Below are positions 1 to 8,502 of a stretch of 64,000 bases of DNA, piece after piece (positions within the stretch are counted from its first letter, which is position 1; each line of letters starts with the position of its first letter). The notes beneath the pieces are model-generated. The model was not told where the DNA came from, searched no databases, and saw only the letters and a program-made list of their open reading frames with translations. The translations under genes were made by a program, and so were the position numbers. The stretch covers positions 124,001-188,000 of the forward strand of contig JADKAV010000005.1 of the NCBI GenBank assembly GCA_016719135.1. Direction: 5' to 3'. The stretch is from Micrococcales bacterium (GTDB taxonomy: Bacteria > Actinomycetota > Actinomycetes > S36-B12 > UBA10799).

Positions 1-246
1 GACGAGATCCTGCTCATCCTGCGCGGAGTCCGCACTCTCGACGACGCCATGGCGATCGCGGAAAAGGTCAGACTGGCCGTTCGGGCGCCAATCGAGATGG
101 AAGGTCAACTGGTGCCGACGTCGGTGAGCGTGGGGGTCACTATGGCCACCGAGGACGACGATGTGGATGCGCTGGTGGCCCGGGCCGACCGTGCCATGTA
201 CCTGGCCAAGGCAGCCGGCCGCGACCAAGTGGTCCGGGTCTTGTAG
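1..246 (+). CDS. GGDEF-domain protein, C-terminal fragment (5' end outside window)
   Basis: The reading frame is open from the first base and stops with TAG at 246. The first residues read DEILLIL, which aligns with the end of a GGDEF active-site motif, so the window appears to start inside that motif. The rest (TSVSVGVTMA, then a DALVARADRAMYLAKAAGRD stretch) is the normal C-terminal half of a diguanylate cyclase domain. The GG of the motif and all N-terminal sensor regions lie outside the window, so cyclase activity cannot be judged. The residue after DE is Ile rather than the usual Phe. The family makes cyclic di-GMP from two GTP; degenerate members act only as GTP or c-di-GMP sensors. Confidence 0.85.
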   Translation, partial: DEILLILRGVRTLDDAMAIAEKVRLAVRAPIEMEGQLVPTSVSVGVTMATEDDDVDALVARADRAMYLAKAAGRDQVVRVL

Positions 247-456
247 CCCGACCGACCGGACACGCCGCGGCGACTGCACTCCCGGCGTCTCCCACCGTGC
301 GCCGGAGCCCTTCTGCAACGACCACGCCCTGCCCGGCGAAGAACGGCGTCCACGCCAGGATTCCCGTGAATCTCACGAAGCACCTTCACGCCCTCGTGCT
401 CGACGCCTGCCCGGATCGGGTGTCGTAGGGAGTTTCTGGCCAAGAATGGGCGCAGT

Positions 457-492
457 GTGGTGATAAGTGGAGGGAAATGGAGTACTGTGGGG
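457..492 (+). promoter_or_regulatory. Four MraZ-type direct repeats upstream of mraZ
   Basis: Four hexamers spaced exactly 10 bases apart occur 35 bases before the mraZ start: GTGGTG (457), GTGGAG (467), ATGGAG (477) and GTGGGG (487). MraZ is known to repress its own dcw operon by binding short TGG-rich direct repeats at about one helical turn, which fits this array. A TACTGT hexamer at 483-488 could be a -10 element inside the array, in which case binding would block the promoter. No convincing -35 is visible. The preceding 247-456 holds no gene that I can support. Confidence 0.75.
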
Positions 493-526
493 CTTCGAGT
501 GACGATCGGCGAAGGAGGTGGGGTCC

Positions 527-958
527 ATGTTCCTGGGCACCCATACTCCGAAAGTCGACGAGAAGGGCCGGATCATCTTGCCGGCGAAGTTTCGCCCTGG
601 TCTGTCCGACGGCGTGGTTCTGACCAAGGGACAGGATCGATCGCTGGTGCTGTGGCCGATAGCCGAGTTCGAAGCGGCTGCCGCCAAAGTGCGCGAAGCC
701 TCCCAGTCAAATGCCGGCGTGCGCGCCTACTCCCGGGTGCTCTTCTCCAGCGCCTTCGACCAGGTCCCGGACAAGCAGGGCCGGATCACGGTGCCCCCAT
801 CGTTGCGCGACTACGCAGGTCTGCAGCGCGAGTGTGTCGTGGTGGGTAACCATTCCACCGTCGAGATCTGGGACGAGCAGGCCTGGAACGAGTACCTGCA
901 GACCCAGGACGACCAGTTCGCCGGACTCACCGAGGAGGTGGTGCCGGGACTGTTCTGA
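527..958 (+). CDS. mraZ: MraZ, transcriptional regulator of the dcw cluster
   Basis: 143-residue MraZ, the usual family length, made of two AbrB-like (SpoVT) half-domains. Each half carries the family DxxxR signature: DEKGR near residue 12 and DKQGR near residue 83. The ATG at 527 is chosen because a strong ribosome binding site (AGGAGG, 513-518) lies 8 bases before it; an in-frame GTG at 518 overlaps that site and is unlikely to be used. Known family members form ring-shaped oligomers and repress the division and cell-wall operon by binding direct repeats, and four such repeats lie just upstream. It is first in the cluster, followed by a 174-base gap before rsmH. Confidence 0.95.
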   Translation: MFLGTHTPKVDEKGRIILPAKFRPGLSDGVVLTKGQDRSLVLWPIAEFEAAAAKVREASQSNAGVRAYSRVLFSSAFDQVPDKQGRITVPPSLRDYAGLQRECVVVGNHSTVEIWDEQAWNEYLQTQDDQFAGLTEEVVPGLF

Positions 959-1039
959 GGACCGATTCGACAACCGACCTGAATCCCATGAACTGCGGCC
1001 CCCGGCCGACGCAGCACCGGCGGTGAACCCACCGCCTTT

Positions 1040-1070
1040 CATCTTGGATCACTTCCCCGGATCCAAGATG
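1040..1070 (+). other. Perfect 11-bp inverted repeat between mraZ and rsmH
   Basis: CATCTTGGATC (1040-1050) and GATCCAAGATG (1060-1070) are exact reverse complements around a 9-base loop. No T-run follows, so this is not a standard intrinsic terminator. It could attenuate read-through from mraZ into rsmH, act as an RNA processing site, or be a protein-binding palindrome. Function is inferred only from the structure. Confidence 0.55.
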
Positions 1071-1132
1071 GCCCCATCCGCATCGCGCGGACGGGGACCG
1101 GAGTGCATGGACTGACAAGGAGAAGACCCAGC

Positions 1133-2086
1133 GTGGACACGGATATGCGGCACGTACCGGTGGCGCTTGAGCGCGTCCTGGAACTGCTGGCGCCGGTCCT
1201 GGACACCGACTCTGGGCGACATCCAGTGCTCGTCGATGCCACGACCGGCCTGGGTGGTCACAGCCAGGCGGTGCTGACACGATTCCCCGCAGCGCGCGTC
1301 ATCGGCCTGGACCGCGACCCGCAGGCGGTCATCGACGCGACCAGCCGACTGGCACGGTTCGGTGACCGCGTGCAGGTGCAGCAAGTCCGCTACGACCAGA
1401 TGGACGAGGTGCTCGACGCACTGGGCATCGGTCAGGTCGACGCCGTGCTGTTCGACCTGGGAGTTTCGTCGATGCAGATCGACGAGGTCGACCGTGGATT
1501 CGCATACTCGCGGTCCGCGCCTTTGGACATGCGGATGGATACCACCAGCGAACTGACCGCAGAAGAAGTACTCAACGACTATCCGCAGTCGGAGTTGGCG
1601 CGGATCCTGTGGCAGTACGGCGAAGAGCGGTTCGCTCGGCGAATCGCTCGTCAGATCGTCGCGAACCGGCCGTTGCGCACCAGCGACGATCTGGTTGCCG
1701 CTGTGGAAGCTGCCATTCCCGCCGCCGCCCGTCGAAAGGGTCACCCGGCCAAGCGAACTTTCCAGGCCATCCGGATCGAGGTCAACGCCGAGCTCCTGAG
1801 CCTCGAGCAGGCCCTGCCCGTGGCCTTGCACCGGTTGCGTCCGGGAGGGCGCCTGGTCGTACTCAGCTACCACTCCTTGGAGGACAAGATGGTCAAGAAG
1901 GCCCTGCGGCGCGGTTCGCAGGACTCCGCCCCACCCGACATGCCGGTGGTCCCGCCCGACTCGCGGCCGTGGCTTCGCCTGATTACGCGCGGATCAGAGG
2001 TAGCGTCGGAACAGGAAATCGCGGTGAATCCACGGGCACGTTCGGTGCGCCTGCGGGCTGCGGAGAAAGTGCGGGAGGCATCATGA
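1133..2086 (+). CDS. rsmH: RsmH (MraW), 16S rRNA C1402 N4-methyltransferase
   Basis: 317-residue S-adenosylmethionine-dependent methyltransferase that N4-methylates C1402 in the decoding centre of 16S rRNA. Visible marks are the SAM loop DATTGLGGHS near residues 33-42, FDLGVSSMQID near residue 110, and the C-terminal HRLRPGGRLVVLSYHSLEDKMVKK region typical of the family. The GTG at 1133 is preferred over the upstream in-frame GTG at 1103 because AAGGAG lies about 10 bases before it. Its TGA overlaps the ftsL ATG (ATGA at 2083), so the two are translationally coupled. It has its usual dcw-cluster place between mraZ and ftsL. Confidence 0.96.
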   Translation: MDTDMRHVPVALERVLELLAPVLDTDSGRHPVLVDATTGLGGHSQAVLTRFPAARVIGLDRDPQAVIDATSRLARFGDRVQVQQVRYDQMDEVLDALGIGQVDAVLFDLGVSSMQIDEVDRGFAYSRSAPLDMRMDTTSELTAEEVLNDYPQSELARILWQYGEERFARRIARQIVANRPLRTSDDLVAAVEAAIPAAARRKGHPAKRTFQAIRIEVNAELLSLEQALPVALHRLRPGGRLVVLSYHSLEDKMVKKALRRGSQDSAPPDMPVVPPDSRPWLRLITRGSEVASEQEIAVNPRARSVRLRAAEKVREAS

Positions 2087-2694
2087 CGGTCGTACCCCAT
2101 GCGGGTTCGCGCCGCACGGTGCTGAACCGTTCAGTCCCGGCCCATCGCGCCACCCGTACCGGTGTCATGAGCTCCAGCGCTTTCGCGATCGGGGCGCTGG
2201 CCGTGCTCAGCCTCGGACTGCTTGTTCTTCTGGTCCTGAACACCGCGCTGGCCAAGGGCAGTTTCCGGGCCCATGAGCTGCGGATACAGACCGCCGAACT
2301 CGCACAGCGTGAGCAGGCCCTGCGCACGCAGATTCAGGATGCCTCGTCCTCAGTGACACTGGCCAAACGCGCGAAGAAGCTGGGTCTGGTGCCCGCGACC
2401 ACGCCGGTGTTCATCCGGCTGTCCGACGGCAAGATCCTCGGCGTCCCGTACGCCGCGGGATTGCCGCTGGATCCGGTCACGGGGGAACCCCAGACGTCAG
2501 CAGGGATCCCATCGGCCGGCGCGGCGAATACTGATCCCTCGACCGTCGGGCAGCCAGGTGTGGAGGTCCCCGGGGCGAACACGGCGCCTGAGGCTGCTCC
2601 AGCACCGGATCCAGCATTAGCCGAGCCGTCTCCCGGCGTGTCGTCCGGGCCAGGCACGACTACCGAGCAACCCTTGGGAATAACCGGCGAGTAG
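2083..2694 (+). CDS. ftsL: FtsL-like septum assembly protein
   Basis: 203-residue single-pass membrane protein in the ftsL slot. A basic N-terminal tail of about 30 residues precedes one hydrophobic segment (AIGALAVLSLGLLVLLVLN, roughly residues 32-50). A short coiled-coil-like stretch follows, rich in Glu, Gln and Ala (ELRIQTAELAQREQALRTQI). The C-terminal third is low-complexity, rich in Pro, Ala and Gly, and probably disordered. FtsL proteins form a complex with FtsQ and FtsB that activates FtsW and FtsI at the septum; sequence conservation in the family is weak, so the call rests mostly on topology and position. It starts within the rsmH stop codon. Confidence 0.85.
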   Translation: MTVVPHAGSRRTVLNRSVPAHRATRTGVMSSSAFAIGALAVLSLGLLVLLVLNTALAKGSFRAHELRIQTAELAQREQALRTQIQDASSSVTLAKRAKKLGLVPATTPVFIRLSDGKILGVPYAAGLPLDPVTGEPQTSAGIPSAGAANTDPSTVGQPGVEVPGANTAPEAAPAPDPALAEPSPGVSSGPGTTTEQPLGITGE

Positions 2695-2743
2695 GCGCTG
2701 CGGCGCACGACCGACCCGCCCACCGACGAACGACAGGACAGCC

Positions 2744-4549
2744 GTGAGCACATCGACACGACCACCCCGTGGCCCGAGTCGGTGGATCGACGGCGGCGGG
2801 GATGCCCCTGCCCGCACGTATCAACCTGCAGATCCGTCCCGGCGACTGCGCTTGCTGGCGCTGATCGTGGCCTTCGTACTGACCATTTTCGCCGCACGTC
2901 TGGTCGACCTTCAGTTACTCAACCGCACCCCCCGGGCGGAGGCGGCCGTGGCCGATCGCACCGCCGTGGTGTCACTGCCGGCGGCACGCGGCACGATCTA
3001 CGACGACAAGATGAACCCCTTGGCCGAGTCCATCGTGGCCATCGATGTGACTGCCGACCCGCGTCTGGTCACGGACAAGGAGGCGACCGCGGACTACCTG
3101 GCCCCGATCCTGAACATCCCGAAGGAGCAGATCGTCGCCTCGTTGACCACGGACAAACACTTCGCGTACGTGGCCAAGCAGGTGACCCCCGAGGTTTGGG
3201 ACGCGGTCTCATCGCTGGATCTGCGGGGGATTTTCGGGCAACGCACCACCAAGCGCTACTACCCCTCTGGGGAATTGGCGGCCAACGTGATCGGTTACGT
3301 GCGCGAAGACGGTGAGGCCGGCGGTGGGCTCGAGTACGGCCTTGACGCCGAGCTGCGCGGCCAGGACGGGCAGAAGATCTTCGAAAGTGGGATCGGTGGC
3401 CGCCAGATCCCCACCGGTTCCGAGCGCGAACGCGAACCCGTGCAGGGCACCTCCGTGCAGTTGACCATCGACTCGGATCTGCAGTGGGTGGCCCAGCAGG
3501 CCATCGATAAGCGGGTCAAAGAAGTCCAGGCCGACAGCGGCACCGTCGTGGTGATCGACGTGCGGACCGGGGAGATCAAAGCCCTTGCGTCGGTCCCGAC
3601 CATGAACCCCAACTACCCCGGGCAGGCCAACGACGCCAATCGCAACAATCGGGCGGTGACAGAAGTCTTCGAACCGGGATCTACGAGCAAGGTCATGACG
3701 ATGGCCGCTGTCCTGAATGAGCGTGCCGCGACCCCGAAGACCGTGTTCACCGTCCCGTACAGCTTCACCCGGGGCGGCAGCACGTTCCGCAATCACGATG
3801 CACATCCGACCTACCAACTGACCCTGGCCGGGATCCTGGCCAAGTCTGCGAACACGGGGACCATCGAGGCCGCCGAACTCATCGGTGAGCAGAAACTCTA
3901 CGACTACATCAAGAAGTTCGGCGTCGGCGAACCCACCGGTCTGCAGTTCCCGGGGGAGAGCGACGGGTACGTTCCACCGCCGTCGGAGTGGTCGGCGACT
4001 TCGTTCCCCACGATCGCTTTCGGGCAGGGGCTGTCCGTCAACACCATCCAGGCCACGTCGGTGTTCGCCACGGTGGCCAACGGCGGGGTTCGGATGCCGT
4101 CCACATTGATCAAGAGTTACATCAGCCCGGACGGGAAGGTGCAGCCGGCCGAAGAGCCAGAAGGTATCCGGGTGGTCGACGAGAAGGCGGCTCGCCAGAC
4201 GATGAAGATGATGGAGCAGGTCGTCGGCGATCAGGGGACGGCCCAGATGGCGGCCATCCCGGGCTACCGGGTGGCGGGTAAGACCGGCACCGCCTATCGC
4301 ATCAACGACGCCTGCGGCTGTTACGACAACTCGGTCACGGCCTCCTTCATCGGCGTGGCACCCGCCGACGACCCGGTACTCGCGGTCGGCGTGATCGTGC
4401 AGAACCCCAAGCTGTCACGCTACGGCGGTCAGACCGGTGGTCCCATTTTCCGCGAGGTGATGGTCCACGGGCTGCAGTCCATGAACGTGCCTCCCAGCGG
4501 TAAGAAGTCACCCAAGATGCCGATCTTCTCCACCGACCTCGGGCAGTGA
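2744..4549 (+). CDS. ftsI: FtsI/PBP3, septal class B penicillin-binding protein
   Basis: 601-residue monofunctional transpeptidase that crosslinks peptidoglycan at the division site, partner of FtsW. It has an N-terminal cytoplasmic tail, one transmembrane segment near residues 37-57 (LLALIVAFVLTIFAARLVDL), a PBP dimer domain, and a transpeptidase domain with all three active-site motifs: STSK (Ser313 to Lys316), SAN (368-370) and KTG (513-515). The start is GTG at 2744, with a modest AGGA-type site upstream. A DACGCYDN stretch close to the KTG motif holds a Cys pair that might be a disulfide; this is inference. Spacing is 49 bases after ftsL and 7 before murE. Confidence 0.96.
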   Translation: MSTSTRPPRGPSRWIDGGGDAPARTYQPADPSRRLRLLALIVAFVLTIFAARLVDLQLLNRTPRAEAAVADRTAVVSLPAARGTIYDDKMNPLAESIVAIDVTADPRLVTDKEATADYLAPILNIPKEQIVASLTTDKHFAYVAKQVTPEVWDAVSSLDLRGIFGQRTTKRYYPSGELAANVIGYVREDGEAGGGLEYGLDAELRGQDGQKIFESGIGGRQIPTGSEREREPVQGTSVQLTIDSDLQWVAQQAIDKRVKEVQADSGTVVVIDVRTGEIKALASVPTMNPNYPGQANDANRNNRAVTEVFEPGSTSKVMTMAAVLNERAATPKTVFTVPYSFTRGGSTFRNHDAHPTYQLTLAGILAKSANTGTIEAAELIGEQKLYDYIKKFGVGEPTGLQFPGESDGYVPPPSEWSATSFPTIAFGQGLSVNTIQATSVFATVANGGVRMPSTLIKSYISPDGKVQPAEEPEGIRVVDEKAARQTMKMMEQVVGDQGTAQMAAIPGYRVAGKTGTAYRINDACGCYDNSVTASFIGVAPADDPVLAVGVIVQNPKLSRYGGQTGGPIFREVMVHGLQSMNVPPSGKKSPKMPIFSTDLGQ

Positions 4550-4556
4550 TCGATTC

Positions 4557-6065
4557 GTGGCACCCAGCGGTGAGCAGTTCATCCGGGAGCCGATGCCGCC
4601 GGTGTCGCTGCGTGAGATCTGCCGGCTCGTCGGTGTACAACCGCTGCCCGGTTCCGTGACCGGCGTCACCCTTGACTCCCGTGCGGTGGCGCCAGGTGAC
4701 CTGTACGCGGCTCTGCCCGGAGCCAAGACTCACGGGGCCCGATTCGCCGCAGATGCGGTCAACGCCGGGGCGGCGGGGATCCTGACCGATCCTGCGGGTG
4801 TCGCACTTGCTGGGCCCTGGGAAGTCCCGACGGTCGTGTGCCCGGACCCGCGCGCGGTCCTCGGCGCAGTCAGTGCTCTGGTCTATCGGCATCCAGCCCG
4901 AGGACTGCGCACCTTCGCAGTCACCGGTACCAACGGCAAGACCACCGTCACCTACATGCTCGCTGCGGCCCTCGCCGCACTGTCGGTGCCTACGGGCCTG
5001 ATCGGTACCACCGGAACCTGGGTGGGGGATCGGCGACTGCCGACTCTGCGCACGACCCCGGAGGCCCCCGATGTCCAGGCGATCCTGGCGACGATGGTCG
5101 CGGCGGGAATGCGCTCGGTCGCCATGGAGGTGTCCAGCCATGCGCTGGTCCTCGGGCGGGTGGACGGGCTGCGGTTCGACGTCAGCGGCTTCACCAACCT
5201 GAGCCCTGACCACCTCGACTTCCACGCCGATATGCAGGACTACTTCGCAGCGAAGGCCGGCTTGTTCACCGAACAGCGCAGCCACCGGGCCGTCATCAAC
5301 GTCGACGACTCGTGGGGGCGCCGGCTGGCGCGAACGGTGACGATCCCCGCGGCCACCTACGGTCTGGCCGATGCAGACTGGACCGCTGATCTGATCGAGT
5401 CGGATGCAACCGGTTCGCGGTTCGTGGCCCTGCATGCCGGTGCCGCGGTCCCGGTGCGGGTCGACGCTCCGGGCCGGTTCAACGTGGCCAACGCCCTCGG
5501 TGCGCTTGCGATGCTCGCCGAGGCAGGTTTCGACGTGGCGGACGCAGCGCGGGCGATCGCCGCCTTTCAAGGTGTGCCGGGCCGCATGGAGGTGGTCCGG
5601 CCCAGTCCGGATTCGACGCCCGACGTCGTGGTGGTCGTGGATTATGCACACACCCCGGACGCGGTTCAGGGAGCCTTGCTGACGATGCGTGCGCTGACAC
5701 AGGGCAAGATTTGGTGTGTGTTGGGCTGCGGCGGTGACCGGGATGCGATCAAACGTCCCGCCATGGGCCGGATCGCCGCCGAGAACTCCGATCACCTGGT
5801 GGTGACCGACGACAACCCGCGCACCGAGGATCCCGCGGTGATTCGCGCAGCGGTGCTGGCGGGGGCCCGCGAGGTCGCTGCGGGCAACGTTCGTGAGGTC
5901 GGTGACCGCGGCGAGGCGATCGCGACGGTCGTGGCCGCAGCACAGCCCGGGGACACCGTGATGATCCTGGGCAAGGGTCATGAGACCGGTCAGGAGATCG
6001 CCGGCACCATCCACCCGTTCGACGACCGGGTGGTCGCTCGCGAGGCGTTGGAGCACAGACCATGA
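4557..6065 (+). CDS. murE: MurE, UDP-MurNAc-L-Ala-D-Glu:meso-DAP ligase
   Basis: 502-residue cytoplasmic Mur ligase that adds the third stem-peptide residue. The ATP-binding loop TGTNGKTT is at about 123-130. The substrate-specificity motif DNPR is at 419-422 (in VTDDNPRTEDP); in characterised MurE enzymes DNPR marks meso-diaminopimelate as substrate, whereas lysine-adding enzymes differ here. This agrees with dapA and dapF elsewhere in the window. The start is GTG at 4557, with no obvious ribosome binding site, 7 bases after ftsI, so re-initiation is likely. Its TGA overlaps the murF ATG. Confidence 0.96.
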   Translation: MAPSGEQFIREPMPPVSLREICRLVGVQPLPGSVTGVTLDSRAVAPGDLYAALPGAKTHGARFAADAVNAGAAGILTDPAGVALAGPWEVPTVVCPDPRAVLGAVSALVYRHPARGLRTFAVTGTNGKTTVTYMLAAALAALSVPTGLIGTTGTWVGDRRLPTLRTTPEAPDVQAILATMVAAGMRSVAMEVSSHALVLGRVDGLRFDVSGFTNLSPDHLDFHADMQDYFAAKAGLFTEQRSHRAVINVDDSWGRRLARTVTIPAATYGLADADWTADLIESDATGSRFVALHAGAAVPVRVDAPGRFNVANALGALAMLAEAGFDVADAARAIAAFQGVPGRMEVVRPSPDSTPDVVVVVDYAHTPDAVQGALLTMRALTQGKIWCVLGCGGDRDAIKRPAMGRIAAENSDHLVVTDDNPRTEDPAVIRAAVLAGAREVAAGNVREVGDRGEAIATVVAAAQPGDTVMILGKGHETGQEIAGTIHPFDDRVVAREALEHRP

Positions 6066-7438
6066 TCCCGATCACCCTGGCGCAGGCGGCCACGGCGATG
6101 TCCGGGGACTTGCGCGACGCGACCGATGACATCGTCCTGGACACGGTCGTCACCGATTCGCGCGAGGCCGGGCCGGGTGCCCTGTTCATCGCGGTGGTGG
6201 GGGAGACCCACGACGGTCACGATCACGTCCCCGCGGCACTGGGTGCAGGGTGTGTCGCGGCGGTCGTCAGCCGTCCGGTGCCCGGTCCGCACATCCTGGT
6301 CGACGACACCGTTGCCGCGGCCGGCCGTCTGGCACGGGCGGTGATTGACCGCTGCGAGGATCTGCAGGTCGTTGCCCTGACGGGCTCGTCGGGCAAGACC
6401 AGCACCAAGGACCTGCTGAAAGTGGTGCTGTCGGCGGCCGCCCCGACGGTCGCGCCCCAAGGGTCGTTCAACAACGAACTGGGCCTGCCCCGCACCGTCT
6501 TCGAGGTCACCTCGGCCACCCGCTACCTGGTCGCCGAAATGGGCGCCCGTGGAACCGGACACATCGCCTATTTGTGCACCATCGCGCCGCCGGATGTGGC
6601 CATGGCCCTCAACGTCGGGCAGGCCCACCTCAGCGAGTTCGGAAGTCGCGACGGCATCGCCAAGGCGAAGTCGGAGATCGTCGCCGCTCTGGGCTCCGAC
6701 GGGGTTGCCGTGCTCAACGCCGACGATCCCCGGGTCATGGGGATGGCCGCCAAAGCACCGGGTCGTATCATCACGTTCGGACAGTCCGCCGGGGCTGACG
6801 TCCGGATCACCGCGCTGGATCTCGATGACGGCAGGCCGGTGGTCACCCTGGCCCACGGCGGTGAAGAGGTGGTGATCCGGCCCGACCTGTACGGCGAACA
6901 CCAAGCCTTCAACATGGCGGCTGCCGTCGCGGCCGCGGTTGCCCTCGACCTGGATTTTGTCGCAGCCGCCGAGGCCCTGCAGTCGGTCCGGCTGGACAGT
7001 CGGTGGCGGATGGAGGTGGACACGTCGGCCGACGGGGTAACAGTGATCAACGACGCGTACAACGCGAACCCCGAGTCGATGGGCGCCGGTCTACGGGCCC
7101 TGGCGGCGATGGGCCGGGGCAAACGCACCTGGGCGGTGCTGGGTGAGATGCGCGAACTGGGACCGACGTCGGCGGCCGAGCATGATGCGATCGGACGTCT
7201 GTGCGTGCGCCTGAACATCTCCCGGCTGATCGCCGTGGGAGCAGGGGCCAAGAGCATCCACATGGGTGCCGCTCACGAAGGCTCGTGGGGGGATGAGTCG
7301 ATGACCGTCGACACGGTGGAACAGGCGATCGACGTGCTGCAGGCCCAGGTGCAACCCGGGGATGTCGTGCTGGTCAAGGCCTCGCGTGCGGTGGGCCTTG
7401 AGCGGGTGGCGCAGGCGCTGCTGGCGGTGAGGCCATGA
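6062..7438 (+). CDS. murF: MurF, UDP-MurNAc-tripeptide:D-Ala-D-Ala ligase
   Basis: 458-residue Mur ligase that adds D-Ala-D-Ala to complete the UDP-MurNAc-pentapeptide. The P-loop reads GSSGKTST (about 108-115), the MurF version of the Mur-ligase motif. The family features NDAYNANPESM and LGEMRELG are present in the C-terminal half. It overlaps murE upstream and mraY downstream by 4 bases each (ATGA), so the three are coupled. Length and order are normal. Confidence 0.96.
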   Translation: MIPITLAQAATAMSGDLRDATDDIVLDTVVTDSREAGPGALFIAVVGETHDGHDHVPAALGAGCVAAVVSRPVPGPHILVDDTVAAAGRLARAVIDRCEDLQVVALTGSSGKTSTKDLLKVVLSAAAPTVAPQGSFNNELGLPRTVFEVTSATRYLVAEMGARGTGHIAYLCTIAPPDVAMALNVGQAHLSEFGSRDGIAKAKSEIVAALGSDGVAVLNADDPRVMGMAAKAPGRIITFGQSAGADVRITALDLDDGRPVVTLAHGGEEVVIRPDLYGEHQAFNMAAAVAAAVALDLDFVAAAEALQSVRLDSRWRMEVDTSADGVTVINDAYNANPESMGAGLRALAAMGRGKRTWAVLGEMRELGPTSAAEHDAIGRLCVRLNISRLIAVGAGAKSIHMGAAHEGSWGDESMTVDTVEQAIDVLQAQVQPGDVVLVKASRAVGLERVAQALLAVRP

Positions 7439-8502
7439 AGCTCGTGGTGATCGCCGGACTGATCTCCTTGGTAGTGACGCTGCTTGGTACGCCGCTTCTG
7501 ATCCGCTTCCTCGCGCGACACGGCTACTCGCAAGCGATCCGGACGTCGACCGACGGGATTCCCTACCCTGAGCATGACGACAAGCGGGGAACCCCTTCGA
7601 TGGGTGGTCTGGCGATTCTGATCGCCCTGATCCTCGGGTACAGCCTGTCCCACCTGTACGCACAGCAGGCGCCGACCGCCTCCGGATTGCTGGCGATCTA
7701 CCTGATCGCCGGGCTCGGGCTGGTCGGCATGGCCGACGACTACTTGAAGATTTTCAAACAGCGCTCCACCGGCATCCGGGCCCGCACCAAACTCATCGGC
7801 CAGGCGTTCGTGGCGCTCACCTTCGCGTACGGCACGACACTGTGGCCCGACGAATACGGCCGGACCCCCGCCTCGAACGCGGTGTCCCTGGTCAGGGATA
7901 CGCCCTTGGTCTTGCCCACTGCCCTGCTCATGATCTGGATCTGGTTTCTCATCACGGCGACGACCAACGCGGTCAATCTCACCGACGGCCTCGACGGGCT
8001 GGCCGCTGGTGCCAGCGCGATCACGTTCATGGCCTACACGCTGCTCGGTGTGTGGCAATACGGCCAGAACTGTTCCTTCGGTCGTTTCGAGCGCTGCTAC
8101 GACGTGCGTGACCCCCTGGACCTGGCCGTCATCGCCGCGGCCATGGCGGGAGCCTGCGTGGGATTCCTGTGGTGGAACGCGTCGCCGGCCCAGATCTTCA
8201 TGGGGGACACCGGTTCGTTGGCCCTTGGCGGCGGGATCGCGTCGTTGGCGATCCTGAGCCGTACCCAACTGTTGCTGCCACTGATGGCAGGGCTGTTCCT
8301 GATCATCACGCTGTCGGTGATCGGACAGGTGGGCAGCTTCAAGCTGACAGGTAAGCGGATGTTCCGAATGGCGCCCCTGCATCATCATTTCGAGATCAAG
8401 GGCTGGGGTGAGATCACCATCGTGGTCCGCTTCTGGATCGTGCAGGCGCTGTTCGTGGCGGCAGCACTGTCCCTGTTCTACGCCGAGTGGGTGCGGCTGT
8501 GA
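7435..8502 (+). CDS. mraY: MraY, phospho-MurNAc-pentapeptide transferase
   Basis: 355-residue polytopic membrane enzyme that moves phospho-MurNAc-pentapeptide to undecaprenyl phosphate, forming lipid I. About ten hydrophobic segments are visible, together with the conserved family motifs MADDYLK, NLTDGLDGLAAG and the histidine cluster HHHFEIKG near the C terminus. The start ATG overlaps the murF stop, and the TGA overlaps a GTG that begins murD. This is the committed membrane step of the pathway encoded around it. Confidence 0.96.
   Translation: MKLVVIAGLISLVVTLLGTPLLIRFLARHGYSQAIRTSTDGIPYPEHDDKRGTPSMGGLAILIALILGYSLSHLYAQQAPTASGLLAIYLIAGLGLVGMADDYLKIFKQRSTGIRARTKLIGQAFVALTFAYGTTLWPDEYGRTPASNAVSLVRDTPLVLPTALLMIWIWFLITATTNAVNLTDGLDGLAAGASAITFMAYTLLGVWQYGQNCSFGRFERCYDVRDPLDLAVIAAAMAGACVGFLWWNASPAQIFMGDTGSLALGGGIASLAILSRTQLLLPLMAGLFLIITLSVIGQVGSFKLTGKRMFRMAPLHHHFEIKGWGEITIVVRFWIVQALFVAAALSLFYAEWVRL

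Noticed and set aside
4347..6056. 569-codon open frame on the reverse strand across murE
   Set aside because: It mirrors murE, has no recognisable domains and is rich in Arg, His and Gly, as expected for antisense frames in high-GC coding DNA.
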